From DASSUW01 sp963806395 (lineage in GTDB: Bacteria > Actinomycetota > Thermoleophilia > Solirubrobacterales > Solirubrobacteraceae), in NCBI GenBank assembly GCA_963806395.1, contig CAWDYI010000005.1, positions 248,001 through 312,000 on the forward strand: a stretch of DNA of 64,000 nt, in the 5' to 3' direction. The position numbers and the translations under genes were made by a program. The number at the start of each line of letters is the position of its first letter. The stretch's first letter is position 1. This document shows positions 1-9,544 of the stretch, in pieces. The notes below the pieces were generated by a model. That model had not been told where the DNA came from. It made no database searches and saw only the letters and a program-made list of their open reading frames with translations.

Positions 1-37
1 CTCCCGCCGCCACCGCCGCGGCCGCCAGCAGCGGCAT
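1..37 (-). CDS. N-terminal fragment of an unidentified protein (cut by window edge)
   Basis: An ATG at 35-37 overlaps the TGA stop of the upstream beta-helix gene as ATGA, the operon junction used throughout this window. Only twelve residues are visible, MPLLAAAAVAAG, a hydrophobic alanine-rich start that could be a signal peptide or the beginning of a Rossmann-type fold. Nothing more can be said about function; the junction is the only support for its being a gene. Confidence 0.4.
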   Translation of the reverse strand, partial: MPLLAAAAVAAG

Positions 38-630
38 CAGAGCAGGCGGTCGTCGCGGTGCGCGCCGAGCCAGGCCGACTGCCGCGGCATCACTCTTGCC
101 ATCAGGTCATCCCCGCGCGGCTGGCCGTAGACGGTGCCTGGGAAGTCGAGCTCGCGCTGGATCGCCCAGATCTCCTCGTGACGATCGGGCGACAGGATCT
201 CGGCCGGGTCGCCGACCGCGACCCAGCCGATCGGCACGACGGCGCCGTCGGCGAGCGCGGAGTTCACATGGACGACGCCGTTGATCCGCACCTCGGCCCG
301 GTACCCGATCCGCGCGCCCGGGAACAGCGCTGCGCCGGTGGCGATGAAGGACTCGGCGGCGATGGTGGCGCCGTTGACGTGCGCGTGCGGGCCGATCAGC
401 ACGTCGTCGCCGACGACGACCGGGTGGGCGGCGCGGCCGCGCACGAGCGCGTGCTCCATCACCGCGCAGCGCTCGCCGATCTGCACGCTGCCGTCCTCGG
501 CCGTGAGGACGGCGTTCCACAGCACGCGCGCGCCGGCGGCCACGCGGACGTCGCCGCACAACACGGCGGTCGGGGCGATCCAGGCGCTGGGATGGACGGT
601 CGGCGTTGCGCCTCTGTGCTCGACCAGCAT
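37..630 (-). CDS. Gamma-carbonic-anhydrase-like left-handed beta-helix protein
   Basis: 197 residues starting at ATG 628-630. The middle of the protein (about residues 12-145) is a run of hexapeptide repeats of the left-handed beta-helix type (VRVAAGARVLWNAVL, IGERCAVMEHALVRG, IGPHAHVNGATI and following), the fold of trimeric gamma-carbonic anhydrases and related acyltransferases. The histidines at MEHALVRG and IGPHAHVNG lie where gamma-CA zinc ligands are expected, but the spacing is not canonical, so activity is uncertain. The C-terminal 50 residues form the usual capping helix. It is divergent from the acyl-CoA dehydrogenase, with 33 bp between starts, and precedes an overlapping gene in its own operon. 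Confidence 0.8.
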   Translation of the reverse strand: MLVEHRGATPTVHPSAWIAPTAVLCGDVRVAAGARVLWNAVLTAEDGSVQIGERCAVMEHALVRGRAAHPVVVGDDVLIGPHAHVNGATIAAESFIATGAALFPGARIGYRAEVRINGVVHVNSALADGAVVPIGWVAVGDPAEILSPDRHEEIWAIQRELDFPGTVYGQPRGDDLMARVMPRQSAWLGAHRDDRLL

Positions 631-663
631 CCCCTTCAGGTTACGGCTGCGATCATTCCGGCG

Positions 664-1965
664 ATGGCATGGGACTTCTCCACCGAACCGGAATTCCAGG
701 CGCAGCTCGACTGGATGCGCGACTTCGTGCGCGACGAGATATGGCCGATCGAGACGGTGTTCGAGGAGCTCGGCCAGGACGGCTTCGACCGCGCGATGGC
801 GCCGCTGAAGGAGCGCGTGCGCGAGCGCGGCCTGTGGGCGGCCCATCTGCCGCCGGAGCTCGGCGGTCAAGGCTTCGGGCAGGTCAAGCTCGGGCTGATG
901 CACGAGATCCTCGGCTCGAGCCCGTTCGCGCCGGTGGCGTTCGGCAACCAGGCGCCGGACTCGGGCAACTCGGAGGTGCTCGCGCTCGCCGGCACCGATG
1001 ACCAGAAGGAGCAGTGGCTGCATCCGCTGCTGGCCGGCGACCTGCGCTCGGCCTTCTCGATGACCGAGCCGGACACCGCCGGCAGCGACCCGACGTTGCT
1101 CGAGACGCTCGCGGTAGAGGACTCGGACGGGTGGGTGGTCAACGGCCGCAAGTGGTTCTCCACCAACGCATCGGTGGCCGACTTCCTGATCCTCATGGCC
1201 GTCACCGATCCCGATGCGCACCGCTACCAGCGCGCGTCGATGTTCATCGTGCCGGTCGACACGCCGGGCGTGCAGATCGTGCGTGACGTGCCGACGATGG
1301 AGCATCCGTCCGAGCGCTTCGGCGCCTACGGAGGCCACGCCGAGATCGTCTACGAGGACGTGCGGCTGCCGAAGGAGGCGCTGCTCGGCGCACGCGGCGC
1401 CGGCTTCCTGATCGCCCAGCAGCGCCTCGGCCCGGGCCGGATCCACCACTGCATGCGCTGGCTCGGGGTCTCCCGCCGGGCGTTCGACATGCTGTGCGAG
1501 CGCGCGCTCACGCGCTACTCGCACGGCTCGCTGCTGGCCGAGAAGCAGACCGTGCAGAACTGGATCGCCGACTCCGCCGCGCAGATGCAGGCCGCGCGGC
1601 TGATGACGCTGCACGCGGCATGGAGGATGGACACCGAGGGCGCCGCGGCCGCGCGGCAGGACATCGCGCTGATCAAGTTCTTCGGCGCGCAGGTGCTGCA
1701 CGACGTGGTCGACCGGGCGCTCCAGGCGCACGGGTCGCTCGGCTACTCGACCGACCTGCCGCTCGAGCAGATGTACCGCTTCTCGCGCGGGGCGCGGCTC
1801 TACGACGGGCCGGACGAGGTGCATCGGCAGAGCGTCGCGCGGCAGATCCTGCGCGGCTACGAGGCGCCGGCGGACGGCGTCCCGAGCGAGCACGTCCCCA
1901 CCCGTCGCGAGGCGGCGCGGGCGCGCTTCGCGGACCTGCTCGAGGCGGTGACCTCCAACGACTGA
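664..1965 (+). CDS. Acyl-CoA dehydrogenase family protein
   Basis: 433 residues, full length for the family. The flavin signature M133-TEPDTAGSD and the C-terminal DGPDEVH motif (residues 381-387) mark an ACAD of the long-chain/ACAD10-11-like branch; in these enzymes the acid of the GPDEVH segment acts as, or lies beside, the catalytic base. Predicted reaction: FAD-dependent alpha,beta-dehydrogenation of an acyl-CoA, passing electrons to ETF. The ATG at 664 is chosen because homology begins immediately (WDFSTEPEFQAQLDWM). A CaiB-type CoA transferase and an acyl-CoA carboxyltransferase elsewhere in the window fit acyl-CoA catabolism. Substrate not determinable. Confidence 0.9.
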   Translation: MAWDFSTEPEFQAQLDWMRDFVRDEIWPIETVFEELGQDGFDRAMAPLKERVRERGLWAAHLPPELGGQGFGQVKLGLMHEILGSSPFAPVAFGNQAPDSGNSEVLALAGTDDQKEQWLHPLLAGDLRSAFSMTEPDTAGSDPTLLETLAVEDSDGWVVNGRKWFSTNASVADFLILMAVTDPDAHRYQRASMFIVPVDTPGVQIVRDVPTMEHPSERFGAYGGHAEIVYEDVRLPKEALLGARGAGFLIAQQRLGPGRIHHCMRWLGVSRRAFDMLCERALTRYSHGSLLAEKQTVQNWIADSAAQMQAARLMTLHAAWRMDTEGAAAARQDIALIKFFGAQVLHDVVDRALQAHGSLGYSTDLPLEQMYRFSRGARLYDGPDEVHRQSVARQILRGYEAPADGVPSEHVPTRREAARARFADLLEAVTSND

Positions 1966-1996
1966 GCGGGCCCGCCGCCTGCTGCCGCTGCTCGCG

Positions 1997-2869
1997 GTGG
2001 TGCTGCTGCTGGCCGCCGCCGGGCTCGCGGTGGCGGCCGTGAGCGGCGCGTTCGACTCCGGCGACGAGGCGCCGGCGGCGTCCGCGGCGCGTCTGAAGGT
2101 CGATCGCTTCGACCGCGAGAAGGCGTTCGCGAACCTGCGCTACCAGGTCGAGATGGGCCCGCGGCCCGCCGGCTCGGCGAAGGCGAGCGAGCTGGCCGAG
2201 TGGCTGCGCGAGCGGCTGCCGCGCGGACGCCTCCAGCGCGTGCCCGGCGGGCTCCAGAACGTCGTCGGCCGGATCCCCGGCCGGGGCAAGGCGATCGTCG
2301 TCGCCGCCCACTACGACACCAAGGCCCTACCCGGCTTCGTGGGCGCCAACGACGGCGCCGGCGGAACCGCCGCCGTGCTCGAGATCGCGCGTGTGCTGCG
2401 CGAGGCCAGACGGCCGGCGGGCGCGCCGCCGATCCGCTTCGTGCTGTTCGACGGCGAGGAGAGCCCGGACGACGCGAAGGACTTCTACGCGACCGGCCTG
2501 CGCGGCTCGAAGTACTACGCCCGCCGCCATGCGGACGAGATCCGGGCGCTGATCCTGCTCGACTTCGTGGCCGAGAAGGGCCGCATGCGGATCCCGCGCG
2601 AGGCCGGGTCGCACCTCGGGCTGTGGAATCGCCTGCGCGCTGCCGCACGGCGCGTCGGCGCGCAGTCGGCGTTCCCGGACGACACGTCCGGCGAGGTGCT
2701 GGACGACCACACGCCGTTCACCCGCCGCGGGGTCCCGGCGATCGACCTGATCGACTTCACGTTCCGGTGCTGGCACAAGACGTGCGACGACCTCGACGCC
2801 GTCTCCGCCCGCTCGCTCGACCTCACGGGCGAGACCGTCACCCAGATGCTCCTAGACTTGAGCCGGTGA
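1997..2869 (+). CDS. M28-family zinc peptidase / glutaminyl-cyclase-like, exported
   Basis: 290 residues from GTG 1997. Zinc-site residues of clan MH peptidases are visible: H105-x-D107 (HYDTK), D119 (GANDGAGG), E144/E145 (DGEESPDD) and H260 (RCWHKTCDD). The paired Cys near the last His and the small size resemble glutaminyl-peptide cyclotransferases more than aminopeptidases. The N-terminus is a hydrophobic segment. Arginine-rich codons upstream (RARRLLPLL) would complete a better signal peptide, but no ATG, GTG or TTG start exists before the in-frame TGA at 1949, so the start stays doubtful. The stop overlaps the ispH start as GTGA. Confidence 0.82.
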   Translation: MVLLLAAAGLAVAAVSGAFDSGDEAPAASAARLKVDRFDREKAFANLRYQVEMGPRPAGSAKASELAEWLRERLPRGRLQRVPGGLQNVVGRIPGRGKAIVVAAHYDTKALPGFVGANDGAGGTAAVLEIARVLREARRPAGAPPIRFVLFDGEESPDDAKDFYATGLRGSKYYARRHADEIRALILLDFVAEKGRMRIPREAGSHLGLWNRLRAAARRVGAQSAFPDDTSGEVLDDHTPFTRRGVPAIDLIDFTFRCWHKTCDDLDAVSARSLDLTGETVTQMLLDLSR

Positions 2870-3828
2870 GCTCCGCGCCCGAGAAACTGCTGCTCGCCGC
2901 GCCCCGCGGTTACTGCGCGGGCGTGGACCGCGCCGTCCAGACGGTCGAGCGGCTGCTCGATATGCACGGGCCGCCGGTCTACGTGCGCAAGGAGATCGTC
3001 CACAACAAGCACGTGGTCGAGTCGCTGCGCGAGCGCGGGGCGATCTTCGTCGACGAGCTCGAGGACAGCATCCCCGAGGGCGCGATCACCGTCTTCTCCG
3101 CCCACGGCGTCTCGCCGGCGGTGCACGCCGACGCCGAGCGCCGCGGCCTGCAGACGATCGACGCCACGTGCCCGCTCGTCACGAAGGTCCACCGCGAGGC
3201 GGTCAAGTTCGCCACCGAGGGCTACACGATCGTCCTGATCGGCCACGCCGGTCACGAGGAGGTCGAGGGCACGACGGGCGAGGCGCCCGACCACATCGTG
3301 CTCGTGCAGACGGAGGAGGACGTCGACACGCTCGAGGTCCCCGACCCCGACAAGGTCGCGTACATCTCGCAGACCACGCTGTCGGTCGACGAGACGCGCT
3401 CGATCATCAACAGGCTGCGCGAGAAGTTCCCGAGCATCACGGGCCCGCGGACCGACGACATCTGCTACGCGACCACCAACCGCCAGGCCGCGATCAAGCA
3501 GATGGCGGCCCAGTGCGACGTCGTGCTCGTCATAGGATCCGCCAACTCCTCGAACTCGCAGCGGATGGTGGACGTCGCGCGCGACCACGGAGCGCAGGCG
3601 CACCTGATCGACAACGAGACGATGGTGCAGGAGGAGTGGCTCGAGGGCGCCCGCGTCGTCGGCATCTCGTCCGGCGCCAGCGCGCCCGAGGAGCTCGTCG
3701 AGCGCCTCGTGCAGTTCTTCCGCGACCGCGGGACGGAGACGGTCGAGACGTTCGAGGTCCTGCGCGAGGACGTCCGCTTCATGCTGCCGAAGGTGATCAG
3801 GCAGCAGATGGCGGCCCGGGCCGGCTAG
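2866..3828 (+). CDS. ispH: 4-hydroxy-3-methylbut-2-enyl diphosphate reductase
   Basis: 320 residues, standard IspH (LytB) length. It reduces HMBPP to IPP and DMAPP, the last step of the MEP isoprenoid pathway, using a [4Fe-4S] cluster. The three cluster cysteines are C17 (RGYCAGV), C102 (ATCPLV) and C200 (DICYATTNRQ), and the substrate-binding segments AHGVSP and SANSSNSQRM are present. The GTG start at 2866 overlaps the M28 peptidase stop, implying translational coupling. Its 3' end overlaps the convergent response-regulator gene by 32 bp. Confidence 0.97.
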   Translation: MSSAPEKLLLAAPRGYCAGVDRAVQTVERLLDMHGPPVYVRKEIVHNKHVVESLRERGAIFVDELEDSIPEGAITVFSAHGVSPAVHADAERRGLQTIDATCPLVTKVHREAVKFATEGYTIVLIGHAGHEEVEGTTGEAPDHIVLVQTEEDVDTLEVPDPDKVAYISQTTLSVDETRSIINRLREKFPSITGPRTDDICYATTNRQAAIKQMAAQCDVVLVIGSANSSNSQRMVDVARDHGAQAHLIDNETMVQEEWLEGARVVGISSGASAPEELVERLVQFFRDRGTETVETFEVLREDVRFMLPKVIRQQMAARAG

Positions 3829-4453
3829 CCCCGGGCACCAGCAGACCGGTCTCGTACGCCATCGCCACCGCCGCCGCGCGGTCGTTGACGCCGAGCTTGG
3901 CGTAGATGTGCAGCAGATGGGTCTTGACCGTGGCCTCGCTGATGAAGAGCTGGGCGGCGGCGTCGCGGTTCGTGGCTCCGCGCGCGATCAGCCGCAGGAC
4001 GTCGAGCTCGCGCGCGCTCAGCGGCTCCTCGGCCGGCCCGCGGACCTGGCCGACGAGCCGCGTCGCGACCGACGGCGAGAGCACGGACTCGCCCGCCGCC
4101 GCGGCGCGGACCGCGCGGATGAGCTCGTCGCGCGGCGCGTCCTTGAGCAGGAAGCCGGTCGCGCCGGCCTCGATCGCCGGCAGCACGTCGGCGTCGTCGT
4201 CGTACGTGGTGAGCACGAGGACGCGGATCTCGGGCAGCCGCTTCGCCAGCTCGCGGATCGCGGTCACGCCGTCGCCGCCCGGCATCCGCAGGTCCATGAG
4301 CACGACGTCGGGCCGGCGCGTCTCGGCCAGCGCCACGGCGCGCGGGCCGTCGGCCGCCTCGCCGAGCACCTCGAACTCGTCGTCGCCGGTGAACAGCGCA
4401 CGCAGGCCGTCGCGCACGACCGGGTGGTCGTCGACGATCAGCAGCGAGATCAC
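3797..4453 (-). CDS. NarL/LuxR-family response regulator
   Basis: 218 residues: a receiver domain (acidic pocket D8/D9, phospho-acceptor D54 in VVLMDLRMP, switch lysine in FLLKDAPRDE) and a C-terminal LuxR helix-turn-helix (about residues 150-212, LSARELDVLRLIARG and VKTHLLHIYAKLGV). The GTG start overlaps the TGA of the upstream kinase gene by four bases, so the two form a cognate pair. It is the last gene of a four-gene operon with an ABC exporter and probably controls that exporter in response to membrane or drug stress, as in DesKR- and BceRS-like arrangements; the stimulus is inference. Confidence 0.93.
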   Translation of the reverse strand: MISLLIVDDHPVVRDGLRALFTGDDEFEVLGEAADGPRAVALAETRRPDVVLMDLRMPGGDGVTAIRELAKRLPEIRVLVLTTYDDDADVLPAIEAGATGFLLKDAPRDELIRAVRAAAAGESVLSPSVATRLVGQVRGPAEEPLSARELDVLRLIARGATNRDAAAQLFISEATVKTHLLHIYAKLGVNDRAAAVAMAYETGLLVPGASRPGPPSAA

Positions 4454-5586
4454 GCGGCCTCCTGCGCCGGCACGGTCGCGCAGACGGCGGTACCCGCTCC
4501 CGGCTCGGACTCGATCACGAGCCGCCCGTCGAGCCCCAGCACCCGCCGGCGCATCTCGGTGAGCCCGAAGCCCGCGCTGCCGTTGGGCGTGAAGCCGACC
4601 CCGTCGTCGCGCACGTCGAGCGTCACGACGTCCTCCATGTAGGAGAGCGTCAGGCCGACGCGCGCGGCCTGCGCGTGGCGGCCGACGTTGGCCAGCGCCT
4701 CCTGCGCCGTGCGCAACAGCGTGACCTCGACGTCGGGGTGCATCGGCCGCGCGGTGCCGGTGGTCACGACCTCGGCCTCGACGCCGTGAATGGCCGACCA
4801 GCGGCGCGCGACGTCGGCGATCGCGTCGGGCAGCCGGGCGCCCTCGAGCGCCTGCGGGCCGACGGCGCGGACCGAGCGGCGCGCCTCGCTCAGGCTCTCG
4901 CGCGCGAGCTGGGCCGCGGTGTCGAGGTGGCGGCGCCAGTCGCCGCCGCGGCCGTGCGCGTGCTCGAGCGCCTCGAGCTGGGCGACGATCCCGGTCAGCC
5001 CCTGGGCCAGCGTGTCGTGGATCTCGCCCGCCATCCGGCGGCGCTCCTCCTGGATGCCGGCCTCGCGCGCGAGCTTGTCGTTCTCGGCCAGCGCCGCCTT
5101 GAGCTGGCGGTTGCGCCCGTCGATCGCCTTGCCGTAGGCCATCAGCGCACTGCCGACCGTGATGTTGACGGCCACGACGCCGAGCCACGCGTAGACGGGC
5201 GTGCTGTCGGGGAGCGGGACGCCGCCGACCTGCGACGTGCCCATCCAGAACGCCGTCCACACCACGCCGACGTACATCCAGCGGCCCGGGTAGGCGTCGG
5301 CGGCGAGGTAGCCGCTGATCGCGAAGAAGCCGAACAGCGGGTTGTGGACGACGAGCACGCCGATCAGGACGAGCAGGCCGGTGTAGTGCACGACCGGCGC
5401 CCCGTGGCGCTGGGTCAGCGCCAGCCAGGCCAGCGTGACCGCGGCGAGCGCCACCGTCACCCGCCAGTCGTCGTCCATCAGCCCGATCGCGAAGCCGGTC
5501 GACGCGACGAGCATGAAGTACGGGATCGCGCGGTAGGCCGTGCCTTCGCGGCGCTCCCAGGCGTCGAGGTCGTTGACGTTGCTCAT
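4450..5586 (-). CDS. Sensor histidine kinase, HisKA_3 (NarX/DesK type)
   Basis: 378 residues. About residues 22-155 hold five or six transmembrane helices with no large extracellular loop, as in intramembrane-sensing DesK-like kinases. A coiled-coil linker (residues 155-182) leads to the HisKA_3 box GEIHDTLAQG with phospho-acceptor H190, then a GHKL ATPase domain with N box (ALANVGRHA), G1 (DVRDDGVGF) and G2 (GFGLTEMRRR). Start ATG 5584-5586 overlaps the permease stop (ATGA). It should phosphorylate the regulator encoded directly downstream. Confidence 0.92.
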   Translation of the reverse strand: MSNVNDLDAWERREGTAYRAIPYFMLVASTGFAIGLMDDDWRVTVALAAVTLAWLALTQRHGAPVVHYTGLLVLIGVLVVHNPLFGFFAISGYLAADAYPGRWMYVGVVWTAFWMGTSQVGGVPLPDSTPVYAWLGVVAVNITVGSALMAYGKAIDGRNRQLKAALAENDKLAREAGIQEERRRMAGEIHDTLAQGLTGIVAQLEALEHAHGRGGDWRRHLDTAAQLARESLSEARRSVRAVGPQALEGARLPDAIADVARRWSAIHGVEAEVVTTGTARPMHPDVEVTLLRTAQEALANVGRHAQAARVGLTLSYMEDVVTLDVRDDGVGFTPNGSAGFGLTEMRRRVLGLDGRLVIESEPGAGTAVCATVPAQEAA

Positions 5587-6313
5587 TCCCAGCGGAAGAT
5601 CCGCGCCGCCGTCCCGCCGGCGCACGCGGTCACGACAGCCATCACGGCGAGCGCGATCAGCTCCGGCGAGCTGCCGGTCCACGCTGCCTCCAAGGATTCG
5701 CGGAAGGCGCCGAGCGGGGTGAAGTCGCCGATGCGGCTCAGAGTAGACGGCATCTGCTCCTTCGGAAGCCAGATCCCGGCGAAGAACAGCGACGGGAAGA
5801 AGAACACCGCGCCGAGCACGTAGGCCATCGGCGCGTCGCGGGCCACGGCGGCGATCAGCAGCCCGAGCGAGAACAGCGACGACGCGCCGAGCACGAGCAC
5901 GAGCACGAGGCCGGGCACGTTCTCCGGCATCGCCATCCCGAGCACCGCGGCGCCGAGCAGCAGCGTGAGCAGCACGGCGGCGACGGCGACTACGAGGTTG
6001 ATGGCCAGGTGCGCGACGAGCACGGCGGCGGGGGAGACGGGCGTCGTCGATAGTCGCCGCAGCACGCCGCGCACGCGGTACTCGGTCAGGAACGCCGGCA
6101 GCATGTACGCGCCGAGCATCGCGAACGAGAGCGAGAGCGAGAGCGAGGGGAGCACGGTGTCGAGCGGCACCTGGCCGCCGAAGTCCTCGCTCGGCCTGCT
6201 GCTGTCCTCCGGCAGGCCGAAGACGAGCAGCAGCACGAGCGGCAGCGCGAGCGCGAACGGCAGCACCATCGCGTCGCGCAGGTACAGCCGCGCCTCCATC
6301 AGCCCGAGCGCCC

Positions 6314-6317
<4 letters not shown>
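5583..6317 (-). CDS. ABC-2 type exporter permease
   Basis: 244 residues with six predicted membrane helices in the ABC-2 pattern (residues 17-35, 60-85, 100-130, 135-160, 163-185, 220-240). The short connecting segment EYRVRGVLRRLSTTPVS between helices 2 and 3 is typical of the cytoplasmic coupling region of daunorubicin/DrrB-like permeases. It overlaps both neighbours by four bases (ATPase upstream, kinase downstream). Expected to dimerise and form a full exporter with the ATPase of 6314-7216. Substrate unknown. Confidence 0.9.
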
Positions 6318-7216
<899 letters not shown>

Positions 7217-7263
7217 GCGGCGCAGTGTGGGCCGGCCGCCGTGCTCTCACATCGCCCGGGCGG

Positions 7264-8409
7264 CTACACCGCATCAACCGATCGGCTGAGCCACGCCCGG
7301 ATCTCGTCCCCGTGCTCGTCCAACGCCGGCGGCGGCCGGCGGACCGGCGGGCGCTCGCCGTCGAACCGCAGCGGCGGCGTGGCGAGCGGGATGCCGTGGC
7401 TCGAGTCGACCGGCTCCATGCCGAGCTCGGCGGCCAGCCCGAACGCCTCGTCGACGCGGTTGATCGGGCCGACCGGCACGCTGGCCGCGCGCAGGACGGC
7501 GACCCAGTGGTCGGCCGGGCGGGTGCGGAACACGCCGTTGAACAGGTCGGCGAGCGCGTCGACGTTCGCCACCCGCGCTTCATTGGTGGCAAAGCGCGGG
7601 TCCGCCGGCAGCGCGGCCAGCCCGATCGCCTCGCACAGCCGCGCGAACAGCCGATCGTTGCCGGCGGCGAGCGCGAACGGGCGGTCTGACGCCTCGTAGG
7701 TCTCGTACGGGACGATGCTCGGATGGCGGTTGCCGCGGCGCGACGGCACGACGCCGCCCGACACCCACGCCGAGCCCTGGTTGATCAGCGCCACCAGCGC
7801 GGAGTCCATCAGCGAGACCTCCACGTGGCGTCCGCGGCCGGTGCGCTCGCGCTCGGCCAGGGCGGCCTGGATGCCCGTCACCGCAAGCAGCCCGCAGACG
7901 AGGTCGATCAGCGCCGCGCCCGCCTTCAGCGGGCGCCCATCCGGCTCGCCGGTGACGCTCATCAGGCCGCCCATCGCCTGCAGCAGGAAGTCGTAGCCGG
8001 GCAGCCCGGCGGCCTGCTCGCTCGTCCCGAACGCGGTGACCGAGCACGACACCAGCCGGGGGTTGGCGGCCCGCAGCGTGTCGCCGTCGAGCCCCCAGGA
8101 CGCCATCAGGCCGGGCCGGAACGACTCGATCAGCACGTCGGCGCGCTCTCCGAGCCGGCGTCCCAGCTCGCGGTCACCGGGGTCCAAGAGATCGAGCGCC
8201 ACGGAGCGCTTGTTGCGGTTCAGCCCGAGGTAGTAGGTGCTCTCCCCGTCCCGCCACGGCGGCCCCCACGCGCGGGTGTCGTCGCCTGCACCGGGGCGCT
8301 CGACCTTGATCACGTCGGCGCCGAGGTCGCCGAGCAGCATCGACGCGTACGGGCCGGCGAGGACGCGCGAGAAGTCGGCGATGATCAGTCCATCGAGCGG
8401 AGTGCTCAT
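7264..8409 (-). CDS. CaiB/BaiF-family CoA transferase (family III)
   Basis: 381 residues, complete. The N-terminus (PLDGLIIADFSRVLAGP) and the segment around ALID169 match family III CoA transferases, where Asp169 forms the acyl-anhydride intermediate in formyl-CoA transferase; here Asp falls at exactly 169. It moves CoA between carboxylic acids, for example in carnitine, oxalate or aromatic-acid catabolism; the acid cannot be told from sequence. The ATG at 8409 is back to back with the phosphoesterase gene. Confidence 0.9.
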   Translation of the reverse strand: MSTPLDGLIIADFSRVLAGPYASMLLGDLGADVIKVERPGAGDDTRAWGPPWRDGESTYYLGLNRNKRSVALDLLDPGDRELGRRLGERADVLIESFRPGLMASWGLDGDTLRAANPRLVSCSVTAFGTSEQAAGLPGYDFLLQAMGGLMSVTGEPDGRPLKAGAALIDLVCGLLAVTGIQAALAERERTGRGRHVEVSLMDSALVALINQGSAWVSGGVVPSRRGNRHPSIVPYETYEASDRPFALAAGNDRLFARLCEAIGLAALPADPRFATNEARVANVDALADLFNGVFRTRPADHWVAVLRAASVPVGPINRVDEAFGLAAELGMEPVDSSHGIPLATPPLRFDGERPPVRRPPPALDEHGDEIRAWLSRSVDAV

Positions 8410-8431
8410 GCGGGCCGCCACACTACGACCC

Positions 8432-9544
8432 GTGCGGACGCTGGTGATCTCCGACCTGCACGTCGGCGCGAACACGCGCGCGGACCTGCTGCGCCGCGCC
8501 GAGCTGCGCGAGCCGCTGCTCGAGGCCGTGCGCGGCGTCGACCGGCTCGTGATCCTCGGTGACGCGCTCGAGCTGCGCGACGGGCCGCAGCGCGCCGCGC
8601 TGGAGCTCGCCGGCCCGCTGTTCGCCGACCTCGGGCGCGCGCTGGGCCGCGATCGCGAGCTGCTGCTGCTTGCCGGCAATCACGACCACGGGCTGGTGGC
8701 GGGCTGGATCGACGGCCGGCTGATGACCGAGCCGGCCGGCTTCCTGGGACTCGAGCAGCGCTTCGAGCCGCGCGACGCCGGCCCGCTGGCCGCCGCGCTC
8801 GCCGAGCATGCCGCGCCCGCGCGCGTGCAGATCGCCTATCCCGGCGTATGGCTGCGGGACGACGTGTACGCGATCCACGGCCACTACTCCGACATCCACA
8901 CCACGGTGCCGACGTTCGAGCGGCTCGCCGCCGGGGCGATGGCGCGCTGGGTCGCGCCGCTCCCGCCCGACGGCGCCACGCCGGACGACTACGAGGCGGC
9001 ACTGTCGCCGCTCTATGCCTGGATCCACGCGCTCACCCAGCGGTCCGGCCAGACGCTCGTGAGCAAGGGCACCGGCGCCTCCTCGCGCGCGTGGGTGGCG
9101 ATGGGCGGCCGCGGGCGCCGCACCCGCCCGCTGCGCACCGCGGCGCTCGGCGCCGGCTTCGCGGCGGCGGTCGCCGCCATCAACCGGATCGGCCTCGGCC
9201 CGGTCGACCGCGACCTGACCGGCGCCGGCCTGCGGCGCGGCTACCTGCGCGGCTTCGGCGAGGTGGTGCGCCGGCTCGGCGTCGGCGCCCCGCACGTGGT
9301 GTGGGGACACTCGCATCGCTCCGGCCCATGGCCGGGCGACGACCTGACGGAGTGGACCAGCCACGCCGGCGGCCGGATCCACAACACCGGCTCATGGGTC
9401 TACCAGCCGCACTTCCTCACACCCGAGCCGAACGGCACGCCCTACTGGCCGGGCACCGCGGTGCTCATCGAGGAGAGCGGACCGCCGGAGCTTGTACGGC
9501 TCCTGGGCGACCGGGGTCACGCGGAGCTTCGACACCCGGGGTGA
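8432..9544 (+). CDS. Calcineurin-like metallophosphoesterase
   Basis: 370 residues from GTG 8432. All metal-binding motifs of the family are visible: SDLHVG (D8, H10), LGDALEL, AGNHDH, IHGHYSD and WGHSHRSGP. About 200 residues lie between the GNHD and last GH motifs, longer than in minimal enzymes, so an insert or extra domain is likely. An alternative ATG at 8408 would add eight residues but begin inside the CATG shared with the divergent CaiB start. Substrate unknown. Its last 80 bp overlap the convergent gene at 9465. Confidence 0.85.
   Translation: MRTLVISDLHVGANTRADLLRRAELREPLLEAVRGVDRLVILGDALELRDGPQRAALELAGPLFADLGRALGRDRELLLLAGNHDHGLVAGWIDGRLMTEPAGFLGLEQRFEPRDAGPLAAALAEHAAPARVQIAYPGVWLRDDVYAIHGHYSDIHTTVPTFERLAAGAMARWVAPLPPDGATPDDYEAALSPLYAWIHALTQRSGQTLVSKGTGASSRAWVAMGGRGRRTRPLRTAALGAGFAAAVAAINRIGLGPVDRDLTGAGLRRGYLRGFGEVVRRLGVGAPHVVWGHSHRSGPWPGDDLTEWTSHAGGRIHNTGSWVYQPHFLTPEPNGTPYWPGTAVLIEESGPPELVRLLGDRGHAELRHPG

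Noticed and set aside
8408..8431. ATG 8408 as start of the phosphoesterase
   Set aside because: It shares CATG with the divergent CaiB start and adds residues before the first conserved strand; GTG 8432 begins at the strand. It cannot be fully excluded.
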